DNA of 64,000 bases from CAIYQJ01 sp963717255. GTDB lineage: Bacteria > Chloroflexota > Limnocylindria > Limnocylindrales > CSP1-4. The notes beneath the pieces are model-generated. The model was not told the DNA's origin and made no database searches. It saw only the letters and a list, made by a program, of their open reading frames with translations. Within the stretch, counting starts at the first letter, position 1, and each line of letters starts with the position of its first letter. A program made the position numbers and the translations under genes. The DNA lies in NCBI GenBank assembly GCA_963717255.1, contig CAVQVT010000007.1, positions 1 to 64,000 of the forward strand, in the 5' to 3' direction. Shown here in pieces: positions 9,157 to 17,245 of the stretch.

Positions 9157-11211
9157 TCACGGCTCGGTCGGCTCCGCCTGCCGCGCGAACGCCTCCGGCT
9201 CCTCGCGCCGGTAGGGGACCTGCGTGACCACGGTGTTGGGCCGGCCGATGAGCGCCCGCCGGAGGTCGGTCGACGACTGGTTGTAGAGGATCCGCTCCCA
9301 CCAGTGGCGCGCCACGTACTCGGGGATGATGACGAACGTGACCGGCGGCTCCTTGTCCGGCGGCCATGCCTGGTCGAGGACGTCGAGGTACGCGAGAAGC
9401 GGGCCGGTGAGCGCGCGATACGGCGACTCCACGACGACGAGGGGGATGCCCGGGACGCGGTGCTCCCACTCCGCCCGGGCGTGCTCCGCGACCTCCGGCT
9501 CGTCCGAGACGAGGACCGCCCGCACATCGTCGCTGATCGACCTGCCGACGTTCACGGCCTGGATGACGGCACGGTTGATCCCGGCGATGGGGACGACGAC
9601 GCGCTCGGCGCGGTGCGGCGGTGCGACGACCTGGTCGGGGCGGAGCGCGAGCTGGCGCGCGCTGGCGGCGTATTGGCGCTGGATGAACAGCATCATGGCG
9701 ACGAGCATCGGGACGAGGACGACGACGAGCCACGCTCCGTCGACGAACTTCACGCTCACGACGACGACGAGGACGAGGAGGGTAAGGATCCCGCCGGCGA
9801 GGTTCAGGCCCGCCCGCCACCACCAGCCGGCCTCGCGCTCCGAGCGCCAGTGGCGGACCATGCCGGCCTGCGACAGCGTGAAGCAGACGAAGACGCCGAC
9901 CGAGTACAGCGGGATCAGGGCGTGGACGTCGCCGCCGAAGGCCACGAGGAGCGCCCCGGCGACGGTGGCGAGGAGGACGATCCCCCAGCTGAACGCGAGC
10001 CGGTCCCCCCGGAACGAGAACTGGCGGGGCATGAAGCCGTCCTTCGCCAGGATCGCGGCGAGGCGCGGGAACGCGTTGAAGCTCGTGTTCACGGCAAGGA
10101 AGAGGATGAGCGCGGTCGCGGCCTGGAAGAGGACGAAGAGGAGCGAGCCGTCGCCGAAGACGGCCGCCGCCACCTGGGCGACGACCGTCGGGCCGCCCTC
10201 CTCGGTCGGCAGGACGTGGAAGACGTCCGCGATGACGGTGATGCCGATGAAGAGGATCCCCAGGAGGATCGCCATCATCGTCATCGTGTTCGCGGCGTTC
10301 TTCGCCTCCGGGGGCTTGAACGCCGGGACGCCGTTCGCGATCGCCTCCACGCCGGTGAGGGCGACGGAGCCGCCGGCGAACGACCGCAGGCACAACACGA
10401 TGAGGAGGAACCCGGTGAGCGGGGCCGTCCCGTACGGGACCGCGTCCGAGGGTGGCGGGAGGTCCGGCGCGGTGCCGGTGGCGATCCGGAGGATGCCGAG
10501 CGCGATCATGAGCAGAGCGAGGCCGAGGAAGAGGTACGTGGGGCTCGCGAACGCGAGGCCGGCCTCCCTGAGGCCGCGGAGGTTGCCGACCGTGATGAGG
10601 GCGATCGCCACGATCGCGATCTCGATCCGGAAGTCGTAGACCTGCGGCACGACCGAGTAGACCTGCGCGACGGCGGACGCCGTGGAGACGGCGACGGTCA
10701 TGACGTAGTCGATCAGGAGCGCGGCGGCGGCCACGAGTCCCGCGATCTGGGAGATGTTCTCGCGGGCGACCACGTATGCGCCGCCCCCGGACGGGTACGC
10801 ACGGCAGACCTGGCGATACGACGTCGAGACGATCGCGAGCATCACGACGATCGCGATGGCGACCGGGATCGAGAAGATGATCGCGGAGGCGCCGCCCACG
10901 ACGAGGACGCGGAGGATCTCCTCGGTCGCGTACGCGGAGGACGAGATCGCGTCCGAGCTGAAGATCGGCAGGGCGAGCTTCTTCGGGAGTCGCTCGAACG
11001 CGTCCTCCTCGTTCGAGAGCTGCCGGCCGAAGAGGACGCGCTTCACCTGGGCCCAGGCGCGCCCCGCGGGCGTCGTGGGCGCGCTCGCGGCGACCTTCGC
11101 GGTCAGCTGCCCCGGGCCCGTGTAGCGGAAGTACGCGGAGTGCGGGCGCTCCACGCGGACCCGCCGGTCCCCGGGCTTGCGGCCCCGGACGGGCCGCCGG
11201 CCTCCGATCAC
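9157..11211 (-). CDS. KimA-like APC-superfamily potassium importer (copy 1)
   Basis: Polytopic membrane transporter of about 684 residues with roughly 12 helices followed by a cytosolic domain. It shares the landmarks of Bacillus KimA: FSSDAISSSAYATEEIL in helix 1, SYRQVCRAYPSGGGAYVV, GSVALTGVEAIANGVPAFKPPEAKNA, RQFSFRGDRLAFSWGI, and a C-terminal segment beginning RVVVPIAGINRAVIQAV and ending TQVPYRREEP. KimA is a proton-coupled, c-di-AMP-inhibited K+ importer; general amino-acid permease annotation would be less specific. I chose GTG 11211 (VIGGRRPVRG) because it aligns with the start of the tandem paralogue and follows GGAGGAG. A palindrome and a TATAAC box lie upstream. Confidence 0.86.
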   Translation of the reverse strand: MIGGRRPVRGRKPGDRRVRVERPHSAYFRYTGPGQLTAKVAASAPTTPAGRAWAQVKRVLFGRQLSNEEDAFERLPKKLALPIFSSDAISSSAYATEEILRVLVVGGASAIIFSIPVAIAIVVMLAIVSTSYRQVCRAYPSGGGAYVVARENISQIAGLVAAAALLIDYVMTVAVSTASAVAQVYSVVPQVYDFRIEIAIVAIALITVGNLRGLREAGLAFASPTYLFLGLALLMIALGILRIATGTAPDLPPPSDAVPYGTAPLTGFLLIVLCLRSFAGGSVALTGVEAIANGVPAFKPPEAKNAANTMTMMAILLGILFIGITVIADVFHVLPTEEGGPTVVAQVAAAVFGDGSLLFVLFQAATALILFLAVNTSFNAFPRLAAILAKDGFMPRQFSFRGDRLAFSWGIVLLATVAGALLVAFGGDVHALIPLYSVGVFVCFTLSQAGMVRHWRSEREAGWWWRAGLNLAGGILTLLVLVVVVSVKFVDGAWLVVVLVPMLVAMMLFIQRQYAASARQLALRPDQVVAPPHRAERVVVPIAGINRAVIQAVNVGRSISDDVRAVLVSDEPEVAEHARAEWEHRVPGIPLVVVESPYRALTGPLLAYLDVLDQAWPPDKEPPVTFVIIPEYVARHWWERILYNQSSTDLRRALIGRPNTVVTQVPYRREEPEAFARQAEPTEP

Positions 11212-11301
11212 CTCTCCTCCACTCCCGCGACCCGTCGTCCCGGCCCTTGCCCGGCCCAAGTCGGGCGGGGACCGCGCGCCGGCTCGCCTCGCGACTGAAG
11301 C

Positions 11302-11347
11302 GTTATACACCTTCTCGCGGATCTGTGGCTCATTTGGTACGTACCAA
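11302..11347 (-). promoter_or_regulatory. Promoter and 14-bp palindromic operator before KimA-like copy 1
   Basis: The gap between the tandem transporters contains a perfect palindrome TTGGTACGTACCAA (11334-11347) and, downstream on the minus strand, a TATAAC -10-like box (11302-11307). Transcription would begin near 11295, about 85 nt before the GTG start. The palindrome is outside any coding region and is the likely binding site of a dimeric regulator. No canonical -35 is obvious. Confidence 0.5.
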
Positions 11348-11414
11348 GAGCGCCGCCTCGGGGGCGATCTCGCTCAGCGGGCGGACGCCGGGCGCGACGC
11401 GACCGCCTCGCGCG

Positions 11415-13415
11415 TCAGTGGTGCCGGCGATACGGCACGTCCGCGACGACGGTGTGCTCGCGGCCGACGAGGGCGGTCTTGAGCCGGCGGGCCTGCTGGT
11501 TGTAGAGGATCCGATCCCACCAGCGCCGGGCGACGTACTCCGGCAGCACGACGATCGTGATCGGGACCTCCACGTCCGGGGGCCAGGCCTGGTCGAGGAC
11601 GTCGAGGTACGCGAGCAGTGGTCCGACGAGCGCGCGGTAGGGCGACTCCACGATCACGAGCGGGACACCCGGGACCTGGCGCTCCCACTGTTCGCGCATC
11701 CGCTCGCCTTCGTGCTCGTCGTCGGTCACGTAGACGGCCCGGATGTCGTCCCCGAGCGCGCGCCCGAGGCTCAGCGCGTGGACGACGGCCCGGTTGACGC
11801 CGTTGACGGGCACGACGATCCGCCGGGCCCGGTGGGGAGCGGCGATGACGGCGGCGGCATCGATCGACAGCTCGGCCGCCTGGGAGCGGTACTGCCGGTG
11901 GATGAGGAGCATGAGCCCCGTGAGGAGTGGGACGGCGATGAGGACGATCCAGGCCCCGCGGGGGAACTTCGCCGCGGTGATGATGACCGCGACGACGGCG
12001 GTGACCGTCGCGCCGAGCAGGTTGAACGCGAGCCGGACGCGCCACCCGCTCACGCGGTCGCGGAGCCAGTGCACCACCATCCCGCCCTGCGAGAGCGTGA
12101 ACGAGAAGAAGATGCCGATCGAGTAGAGCGGGATGAGCGCGACGACGGATCCGTCGAACACGGCGATGAAGGCCCCGGCGACCACGGCGAGGATGACGAT
12201 CCCCCAGCTGTACGCCAGGCGGTCGCCGCGGAACGAGAACTGGCGCGGCAGGAACCCATCGATCGCGAGGATCTGCGCCAGCCGGGGGGCGCCGTTGAAG
12301 CCGGTGTTCGCGGCGAGGACCAGGATGAGCGCCGTCGAGACCTGGAAGTAGATGTACAGCGCCCCGTCACCGAAGACCGCCTGCGCGACCTGCGAGATGA
12401 GGGTCTGCTGCTCGTTCACGACGATGCCGTACGCCTGGGCCAGGATCGAGATCCCCACGAAGATGACGCCCAGCAGGACGGCCATGATGGTGAGCGTCGC
12501 GGCGGCGTTCTTCGCCTCGGGTGGCTTGAACGCCGGGACCCCGTTGCTGATCGCCTCGGTCCCCGTCAGCGCGACCGACCCGAACGCGAAGGCGCGGAGG
12601 ATCAGGATCGCGGAGACGGCGGCGAACCCCTCCGCCGGAGGCTCGATGGGGGGCGGGGTGAAGCTCGCGGCCGGGTCGCCGCTCGCGATCCGAAAGACGC
12701 CGAGCCCGATGAGCGCGATCGCGCCCACGACGTACATGTACGTGGGCACGGCGAAGATGTTGCCCGACTCCCGGAGGCCGCGGAGGTTCGCCACCGTGAG
12801 GAGCGCGAGCGCGATGAGCGCCAGCTCGACCCGCCAGGGCAGCAGCTCCGTCGCGACGGACGTGACGGCGGCGATGCCGGCGGCGACGGAGACGGCCACG
12901 GTCATCATGTAGTCGAAGACCAGCGCGGCCGCCGCGAACACCGCCGAGACCTGGTTGATGTTCGCCTTCGCAACGGCGTACGCGCCGCCGCCGGACGGGT
13001 ACGCGTACGCGATCTGGCGGTATGACGTCGCCACGATGAGGAGCAGCAGCGCGATCGCGATCGAGATCGGGACGGAGAAGACGAGGCCGGCGGCCCCGGC
13101 GGTCATGAGGACGAGGACGATCTCCTCCGACGCGTAGGTCGAGGAGCTGATCGCGTCCGACGAGAAGACCGCCAGCGCCTTCGTCTTGGGAAGGCGCTCC
13201 GTGATGTCCGCCTCGTTCGCGAGCGGCTTGCCGATGAGGACGGCCTTGGCGCCCGCCCACGCCCGCCCGACGCGCGTCTCCGGCACCGACGCCGCCGCCT
13301 TCGCCGTCAGGGTCCCGGGCCCCGTCCAGCGGAAGTACGCGCTGTGCGGCCGCTCGATGCGGACCCTCTTGTCGCCGAGCTTCTTGCCCTGCAGCGGCCG
13401 GCGGCCCCCGATCAC
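11415..13415 (-). CDS. KimA-like APC-superfamily potassium importer (copy 2)
   Basis: Tandem paralogue of the next gene, 666 residues. Same architecture: FSSDAISSSTYASEEIV, SYRQIAYAYPSGGGAYAVAK, SVALTGTEAISNGVPAFKPP, LPRQFSFRGDRLAYSWGI, and a C-terminal cytosolic domain from RRIVVPVNGVNRAVVHAL to VVADVPYRRHH. Conserved K+-pathway features of KimA (the SSDA-Y segment and TG-EA segment) are retained in both copies. The start is GTG 13415, overlapping the phosphoesterase stop by 4 nt, so translation is coupled. Sequence divergence between the two copies is substantial (about two-thirds identical by eye), which suggests an old duplication and possibly different affinity or regulation. Confidence 0.86.
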   Translation of the reverse strand: MIGGRRPLQGKKLGDKRVRIERPHSAYFRWTGPGTLTAKAAASVPETRVGRAWAGAKAVLIGKPLANEADITERLPKTKALAVFSSDAISSSTYASEEIVLVLMTAGAAGLVFSVPISIAIALLLLIVATSYRQIAYAYPSGGGAYAVAKANINQVSAVFAAAALVFDYMMTVAVSVAAGIAAVTSVATELLPWRVELALIALALLTVANLRGLRESGNIFAVPTYMYVVGAIALIGLGVFRIASGDPAASFTPPPIEPPAEGFAAVSAILILRAFAFGSVALTGTEAISNGVPAFKPPEAKNAAATLTIMAVLLGVIFVGISILAQAYGIVVNEQQTLISQVAQAVFGDGALYIYFQVSTALILVLAANTGFNGAPRLAQILAIDGFLPRQFSFRGDRLAYSWGIVILAVVAGAFIAVFDGSVVALIPLYSIGIFFSFTLSQGGMVVHWLRDRVSGWRVRLAFNLLGATVTAVVAVIITAAKFPRGAWIVLIAVPLLTGLMLLIHRQYRSQAAELSIDAAAVIAAPHRARRIVVPVNGVNRAVVHALSLGRALGDDIRAVYVTDDEHEGERMREQWERQVPGVPLVIVESPYRALVGPLLAYLDVLDQAWPPDVEVPITIVVLPEYVARRWWDRILYNQQARRLKTALVGREHTVVADVPYRRHH

Positions 13416-14134
13416 CGGCCGACTCCCAGCCTGTCCGCGAGGATCCCCGGGAGCCCGGCCTTCCGGATGTCGGCCTGCGTCCGGGCGATGTCGTACGGCA
13501 CGCGCAGGAGCGTGGCGGTGCCGGCCTCCGTGTCGAGGACCAGCGCCGCCGCGCGCGGGTCGTGGTCGCGCGGCTGGCCCACGCTACCGGGGTTCAGGAA
13601 CCAGGTGTCGCCGCCGAGCGCGAGGGGCGTGCCGACCGTGAAGCCCTCATCCGACGCGGTGCGGCCGGTCTTCCGCCACGCCCTGGGCACGTGCGTGTGG
13701 CCGTGGAGCGCGAGCCGGGCGCCGGAGATCGCCATGGATGCGGCGGCCTCCTCGGGATCCTCGACGTACTCCTCGAGAGGCCGGCGGAAGCTCCCGTGGA
13801 CCAGCGCCCAGTCGTCGAGCGTCGTTCGCTCCGGCAGCGCCTCCAGCCACGCCCGCGTCGCGGGGGACATGCGCTCGCGCGTCCACAGGCACGCGACCTG
13901 GGCGTACGGGTTGAACCACTCGAGGACGGACGAGCCCAACGCGGCCGCGTCGTGGTTGCCCAGGACGCCCTGCGCCCCGAGCTCGCGGAGCCGGGCGACG
14001 ACCTCGTCGGGGTGCGGCCCGTAGTCCACCACGTCGCCGCAGTGCCACCACGCGTCGACCCGGCCCACGGCTCCGATCACGGCGTCGAGGGCGGGCAGGT
14101 TCGCGTGGACGTCGGAGACGACCGCGATCCGCAT
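13412..14134 (-). CDS. Calcineurin-like metallophosphoesterase (YfcE/MJ0936 type)
   Basis: Di-metal phosphoesterase of 240 residues. All family motifs are visible: DVHAN (residues 8-12), GDVVDYG, GNHD, VHGS and the terminal GHTH in ALHGHTHVP. Substrate is unknown; relatives hydrolyse phosphodiesters or nucleotides. The upstream TATCCT box ends 8 nt before ATG 14134, with no SD, so the message may be leaderless. The stop overlaps the start of KimA-like copy 2. A link to cyclic-di-nucleotide turnover is tempting because of the K+ genes but has no sequence support; DHH-type phosphodiesterases, not this fold, usually do that. Confidence 0.88.
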   Translation of the reverse strand: MRIAVVSDVHANLPALDAVIGAVGRVDAWWHCGDVVDYGPHPDEVVARLRELGAQGVLGNHDAAALGSSVLEWFNPYAQVACLWTRERMSPATRAWLEALPERTTLDDWALVHGSFRRPLEEYVEDPEEAAASMAISGARLALHGHTHVPRAWRKTGRTASDEGFTVGTPLALGGDTWFLNPGSVGQPRDHDPRAAALVLDTEAGTATLLRVPYDIARTQADIRKAGLPGILADRLGVGR

Positions 14135-14140
14135 GGAGAC

Positions 14141-15034
14141 TCAGGATACCGACGCGGCGCGTCGGTCGCGGGCGCGCAGCGCCGGGTCGCGCGGGTAGCG
14201 GTCCGGCGTGCCGCGGACCTTCGTCACGATGACCAGCCGGTGTCCGTCGAGCCCCGGGACTTCGAGGCGCTCCACGTGCGCCCGACCGCCCCCGAGGTCG
14301 GCGATCCGCTCGCGCGCCGCCGCCAGCTCTTCGGCCATCGGCTCGCGCTTCCAGGCGACGAGCGTCCCGCCGACCGCGAGGAGCGGGATCGCCACCTCCG
14401 CCACGTCGGCGAGGTCCGCGACGGCACGCGCGAGGACGCCCGGCCAGCGGCCACGGTGCACGGGGTCGGCTGCGAGCGCCTCGGCGCGTCCAGCCCACGC
14501 CTCGACCCGGTCGCCGACGCTGAGCGCCTCGATTGCGGTCGCGACGAATCGCGTCTTCTTCGCGACCGAGTCCACGAGGAGCGCCCGGCGGGCCGGCAGC
14601 GCGAGGGCCACGGGGAGACCGGGGTAGCCGCCGCCCGTCCCGACGTCCACGAACGCGTCGACGCCACGGGCGCGCAGGACGGGCACGGCCGCGAGGCTGT
14701 CGAGGACGTGGAGGCGGACGGCCTCGTCCGGGTCGCGGATCGCCGTCAGGTTGATCGCGGCGGTCCACGCGAGCAGGAGGCGGAGATGGCCCTCGAGCGC
14801 CGCGACCAGGTCGGCCGAAGCCTCGATCCCGAGCGCGGGCAGGGCGGCGGACAGGGCGGCGCATGCGGCCGGAGGAAGGTCCGGGGTCTCCCGGACGTGC
14901 GACGGGAGCGGGGCGCGGGGGTCCTCGGTGGGGCGCCCATGAGCGCCGCGATCACCCTCCCCACGCCGGCCGCTCCCGGCGCCGTTCCTTTCGCCCGGTG
15001 GTCGGCGGGTCACGGCGTCGCTCGTCCGGTTCAC
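14141..15034 (-). CDS. rsmG: 16S rRNA (guanine-527-N7)-methyltransferase RsmG
   Basis: SAM-dependent methyltransferase modifying G527 of 16S rRNA. The SAM-binding stretch FVDVGTGGGYPGLPVALALP and the downstream segments RVEAWAGRAEAL and LLAVGGTLVAWKRE are diagnostic. RsmG is normally 200-240 residues. This version is up to 297, with about 45 extra low-complexity N-terminal residues, so the true start may be GTG 15013 or another rare start rather than GTG 15034. It ends 6 nt before the phosphoesterase gene. rsmG commonly lies near the replication origin, and DnaA-box-like sites lie about 110 bp upstream. Confidence 0.9.
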   Translation of the reverse strand: MNRTSDAVTRRPPGERNGAGSGRRGEGDRGAHGRPTEDPRAPLPSHVRETPDLPPAACAALSAALPALGIEASADLVAALEGHLRLLLAWTAAINLTAIRDPDEAVRLHVLDSLAAVPVLRARGVDAFVDVGTGGGYPGLPVALALPARRALLVDSVAKKTRFVATAIEALSVGDRVEAWAGRAEALAADPVHRGRWPGVLARAVADLADVAEVAIPLLAVGGTLVAWKREPMAEELAAARERIADLGGGRAHVERLEVPGLDGHRLVIVTKVRGTPDRYPRDPALRARDRRAASVS

Positions 15035-15139
15035 GGCCGGGTCTCCCCGGGCCCCTCGTGAGCGCCGTCCTCCGCCGCCGGCCGTATCGACCGTGCGGAG
15101 TCCGGACGGTAGACCGGTCGGCGGCCCGAATCAATGCGT

Positions 15140-15213
15140 TTATCCACCTTTCGCGATCGCCCGGCGCCGATGGTGGATAACCGGCGGCGGCAGGCCGTCC
15201 CGGGTGTGGAGAA
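15140..15213. promoter_or_regulatory. Cluster of three DnaA-box-like 9-mers
   Basis: TTATCCACC (15140-15148), its inverted copy GGTGGATAA (15172-15180) and TGTGGAGAA (15205-15213) each match the DnaA consensus TTATCCACA, or its complement, at 8 of 9 positions. They lie in the 230-bp gap upstream of rsmG. In a background this GC-rich, three such matches in 74 bp are not expected often. The cluster could be part of an origin, a DnaA-titration site or coincidence. No AT-rich unwinding region is evident next to it. Confidence 0.4.
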
Positions 15214-15265
15214 CCTGCCTGGTCGGGCCGGCGGCCGGCCGGTCGGCGGATCGCCGGCGGCCCGG

Positions 15266-16651
15266 TCAGCGCGCCGCCGCATCCAGGCGCTCCTGCTCCG
15301 CGGCCACGGCGCGCTCGAGCGCGGCGGCGACGGCCGTGGCGTCGGGCCGCGTCGGCCCGGGGAGCGCGAGGACGAACGCGGAGCCGGCACCCGGCTGTGA
15401 GGCGAGGCCGATGTCGCCGTCCATGAGGTGTGCGAGGTCGCGCGCGATCGGGAGGCCCAGCCCGGTGCCCGAGAGCGAGCGGTGGCGGTCGAGTCGCGCG
15501 AAGCGCTCGAACACGCGCGGCCGGTCCTCGGGCGGGATGCCCGATCCGGTGTCTCGCACGATGACGAGCGCCACCATGCCGTCGGGGGCGACGTCCACGT
15601 CCACGCGACCCCCCGGTTCCGTGTACTTCACCGCGTTGCTGACGAGGTTCACGACGACGCGCTCGACGGCCCGCCGGTCGCCGAACGCCACCCGGAGCCG
15701 CGACGGGGGCCGGATCGCGAGGTCCACCCCGCGGCCGGTGGCCACCGGCTCGAGCTGGTCGCGCACGGCCGTGAGGACGTCCGCCAGCGGCACGGTCCCC
15801 TCAGACAGCTCGATCGAGCCGGCCTCGATGCGCGAGACCTCGAGCAGGTCGTTCACGAGCTCGGTCATCGACTCCACGATGCGGCGGCTCCGCTCGATGA
15901 ACTCCTCGCGGATGACGGGGTCGCCGAGCGGGTCGGCGAGCAGGAGGTCGAGATAGCCGCCGAGGCCCGTCAGCGGCGTCCGCAGCTCGTGGGCGACCGT
16001 GGAGGCGAAGCGGCGGCGCTCGACCTCGACCGAGGTGGTGCGGGTGCGCTCCCGTGCGCCGTCCGCCACCCGCGTGGCGAGGATGAGGAAGCCGGCCGCC
16101 TGCTCACGGAGGATCTGGGGGAGACGCTCGCCCGCCCGGGCGGCCGCGCGGGCGCTGCGCAGGTCGAGCCCGATCAGGGGGGCGGCCCGGCCGCCGAGGG
16201 GGATCGCCACGCGCGTCGGCCGCGACGGGAGGCTCCCCGGGGACCCGGTCGTGCCGGAGGGGAGCGCCACCACGACGACGCGCGAGGCCCGAGCCGTCGC
16301 ACGCTCCTGGCGCGTCCTGTCGGTGGCAGCGTCCATCCAGGCCGCGAGCTCGGTCGCCTGGCGCGGATCCTCGCCGGGACCCACGGCGACGGCCACGACG
16401 CGGTCCTCGCCGGGAAGGACGACCGCCGCACGACGCGCGCCGGCGACCCGGGCGATGAGCGTGAGGAGACCCGCGAGTGTCGCATCAGGCGGCTCGTCGG
16501 CCGCGAGGATCGCGCACGCCCGGGTACTGAACCCGAGGGTCGCGTGGGCGGCCCGGTCCTCGTGGCGGCGATACGCCACGCGGCGATCGCCGCGCTTGGC
16601 GAAGGGCCCCGTTCGGCGGTAGCGGCGGTCGACGACCTCGAGCGTGGCCAT
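15266..16651 (-). CDS. Soluble GAF-like/HisKA/HATPase sensor histidine kinase
   Basis: Histidine kinase of 461 residues with no transmembrane helix, hence cytosolic sensing. Residues 45-190 look like a divergent GAF-type sensor domain. HisKA has the phospho-acceptor His in STVAHELRTPLTGLGGY (H221). HATPase shows the N-box NLVSNAVKYT, G1 DTGSGIP and G2 GTGLGLPIA. No response-regulator gene is adjacent. It follows the CsoR-type repressor gene by 11 nt on the same strand and is therefore probably co-transcribed, suggesting a copper or thiol stress input. The cognate regulator must be elsewhere. Confidence 0.9.
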   Translation of the reverse strand: MATLEVVDRRYRRTGPFAKRGDRRVAYRRHEDRAAHATLGFSTRACAILAADEPPDATLAGLLTLIARVAGARRAAVVLPGEDRVVAVAVGPGEDPRQATELAAWMDAATDRTRQERATARASRVVVVALPSGTTGSPGSLPSRPTRVAIPLGGRAAPLIGLDLRSARAAARAGERLPQILREQAAGFLILATRVADGARERTRTTSVEVERRRFASTVAHELRTPLTGLGGYLDLLLADPLGDPVIREEFIERSRRIVESMTELVNDLLEVSRIEAGSIELSEGTVPLADVLTAVRDQLEPVATGRGVDLAIRPPSRLRVAFGDRRAVERVVVNLVSNAVKYTEPGGRVDVDVAPDGMVALVIVRDTGSGIPPEDRPRVFERFARLDRHRSLSGTGLGLPIARDLAHLMDGDIGLASQPGAGSAFVLALPGPTRPDATAVAAALERAVAAEQERLDAAAR

Positions 16652-16662
16652 GCGGTGAGCCG

Positions 16663-17127
16663 TCAGCCCCTCGCGGGGCCGCCGCGGATCGGCCGGCCGA
16701 GCGTCCGGCGGACGACGTCGAGGACCTCGTCCACGTACGCGTCCGCCTCACCACGCTCGGCGGCCGTGCGGATGCATCCCTGGACGTGATCCTCCAGCAC
16801 GAGGATGGAGAGGGCATCGACGGCCGCCCGCAGGGCCGCGGTCTGCTGGAGGATGTCCACGCAGTAGTCCTCCCGCTCGATCATCCGCGCGATACCGCGG
16901 ACCTGGCCCTCGATCCGGCTGAGCCGGCGGAGGAGGACGGCCCGGTCCTTGGAGTAGGAGTGGCGGAAATGGTCGCCATGATCCGCGTGCCCCGCATCCG
17001 CCGCCCCACGGGCGCCCGGGCGCGAGCCGCCGGCCGCGGGCCGCGTCGCCCGGGATGCGCGGGCCGGCTCGGAGGCGCGCGTGGCGGGCACCCCGCGCCT
17101 GTCGCTCGTCGTGGGTCTGTCCACCAT
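16663..17127 (-). CDS. csoR: CsoR/RcnR-family metal-sensing repressor
   Basis: All-helical DUF156 repressor. From ATG 17127 it has 154 residues: a His-rich disordered N-terminus (GHADHGDHFRHS) and a helical core starting LLRRLSRIEGQVRGIARMI. The Cu(I) ligand triad of CsoR is present as C89 (DYCVDIL), H114 and C118 (DHVQGC), matching the C-H-xxx-C spacing. The ORF stays open upstream to 17316, but that part is unlike the family. The start carries no clear SD. It heads a two-gene unit with the histidine kinase and is divergent from the nuclease-like gene. Copper is the likely ligand by motif; persulfide sensing (CstR) usually lacks the His. Confidence 0.85.
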   Translation of the reverse strand: MVDRPTTSDRRGVPATRASEPARASRATRPAAGGSRPGARGAADAGHADHGDHFRHSYSKDRAVLLRRLSRIEGQVRGIARMIEREDYCVDILQQTAALRAAVDALSILVLEDHVQGCIRTAAERGEADAYVDEVLDVVRRTLGRPIRGGPARG

Positions 17128-17245
17128 GCCGGAGATGATACCCGCCACGTCCCCGGCCTCCCCCGGCCTTCCACGCCGGTCCGTCGCCCGTCCGTCTCGG
17201 ACGACCCCCTGCCGCCCGGCGTCTCGACCCGCTAGACTTCCGGTG

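Noticed and set aside
8941..11298. 785-codon plus-strand frame opposite KimA-like copy 1
   Set aside because: Repetitive Arg/Asp/Glu antisense product; the minus-strand transporter explains the DNA.
11212..11414. c-di-AMP (ydaO) riboswitch upstream of KimA-like copy 1
   Set aside because: The leader is about 85 nt and lacks the conserved ydaO core; only a palindrome and -10 box are visible.
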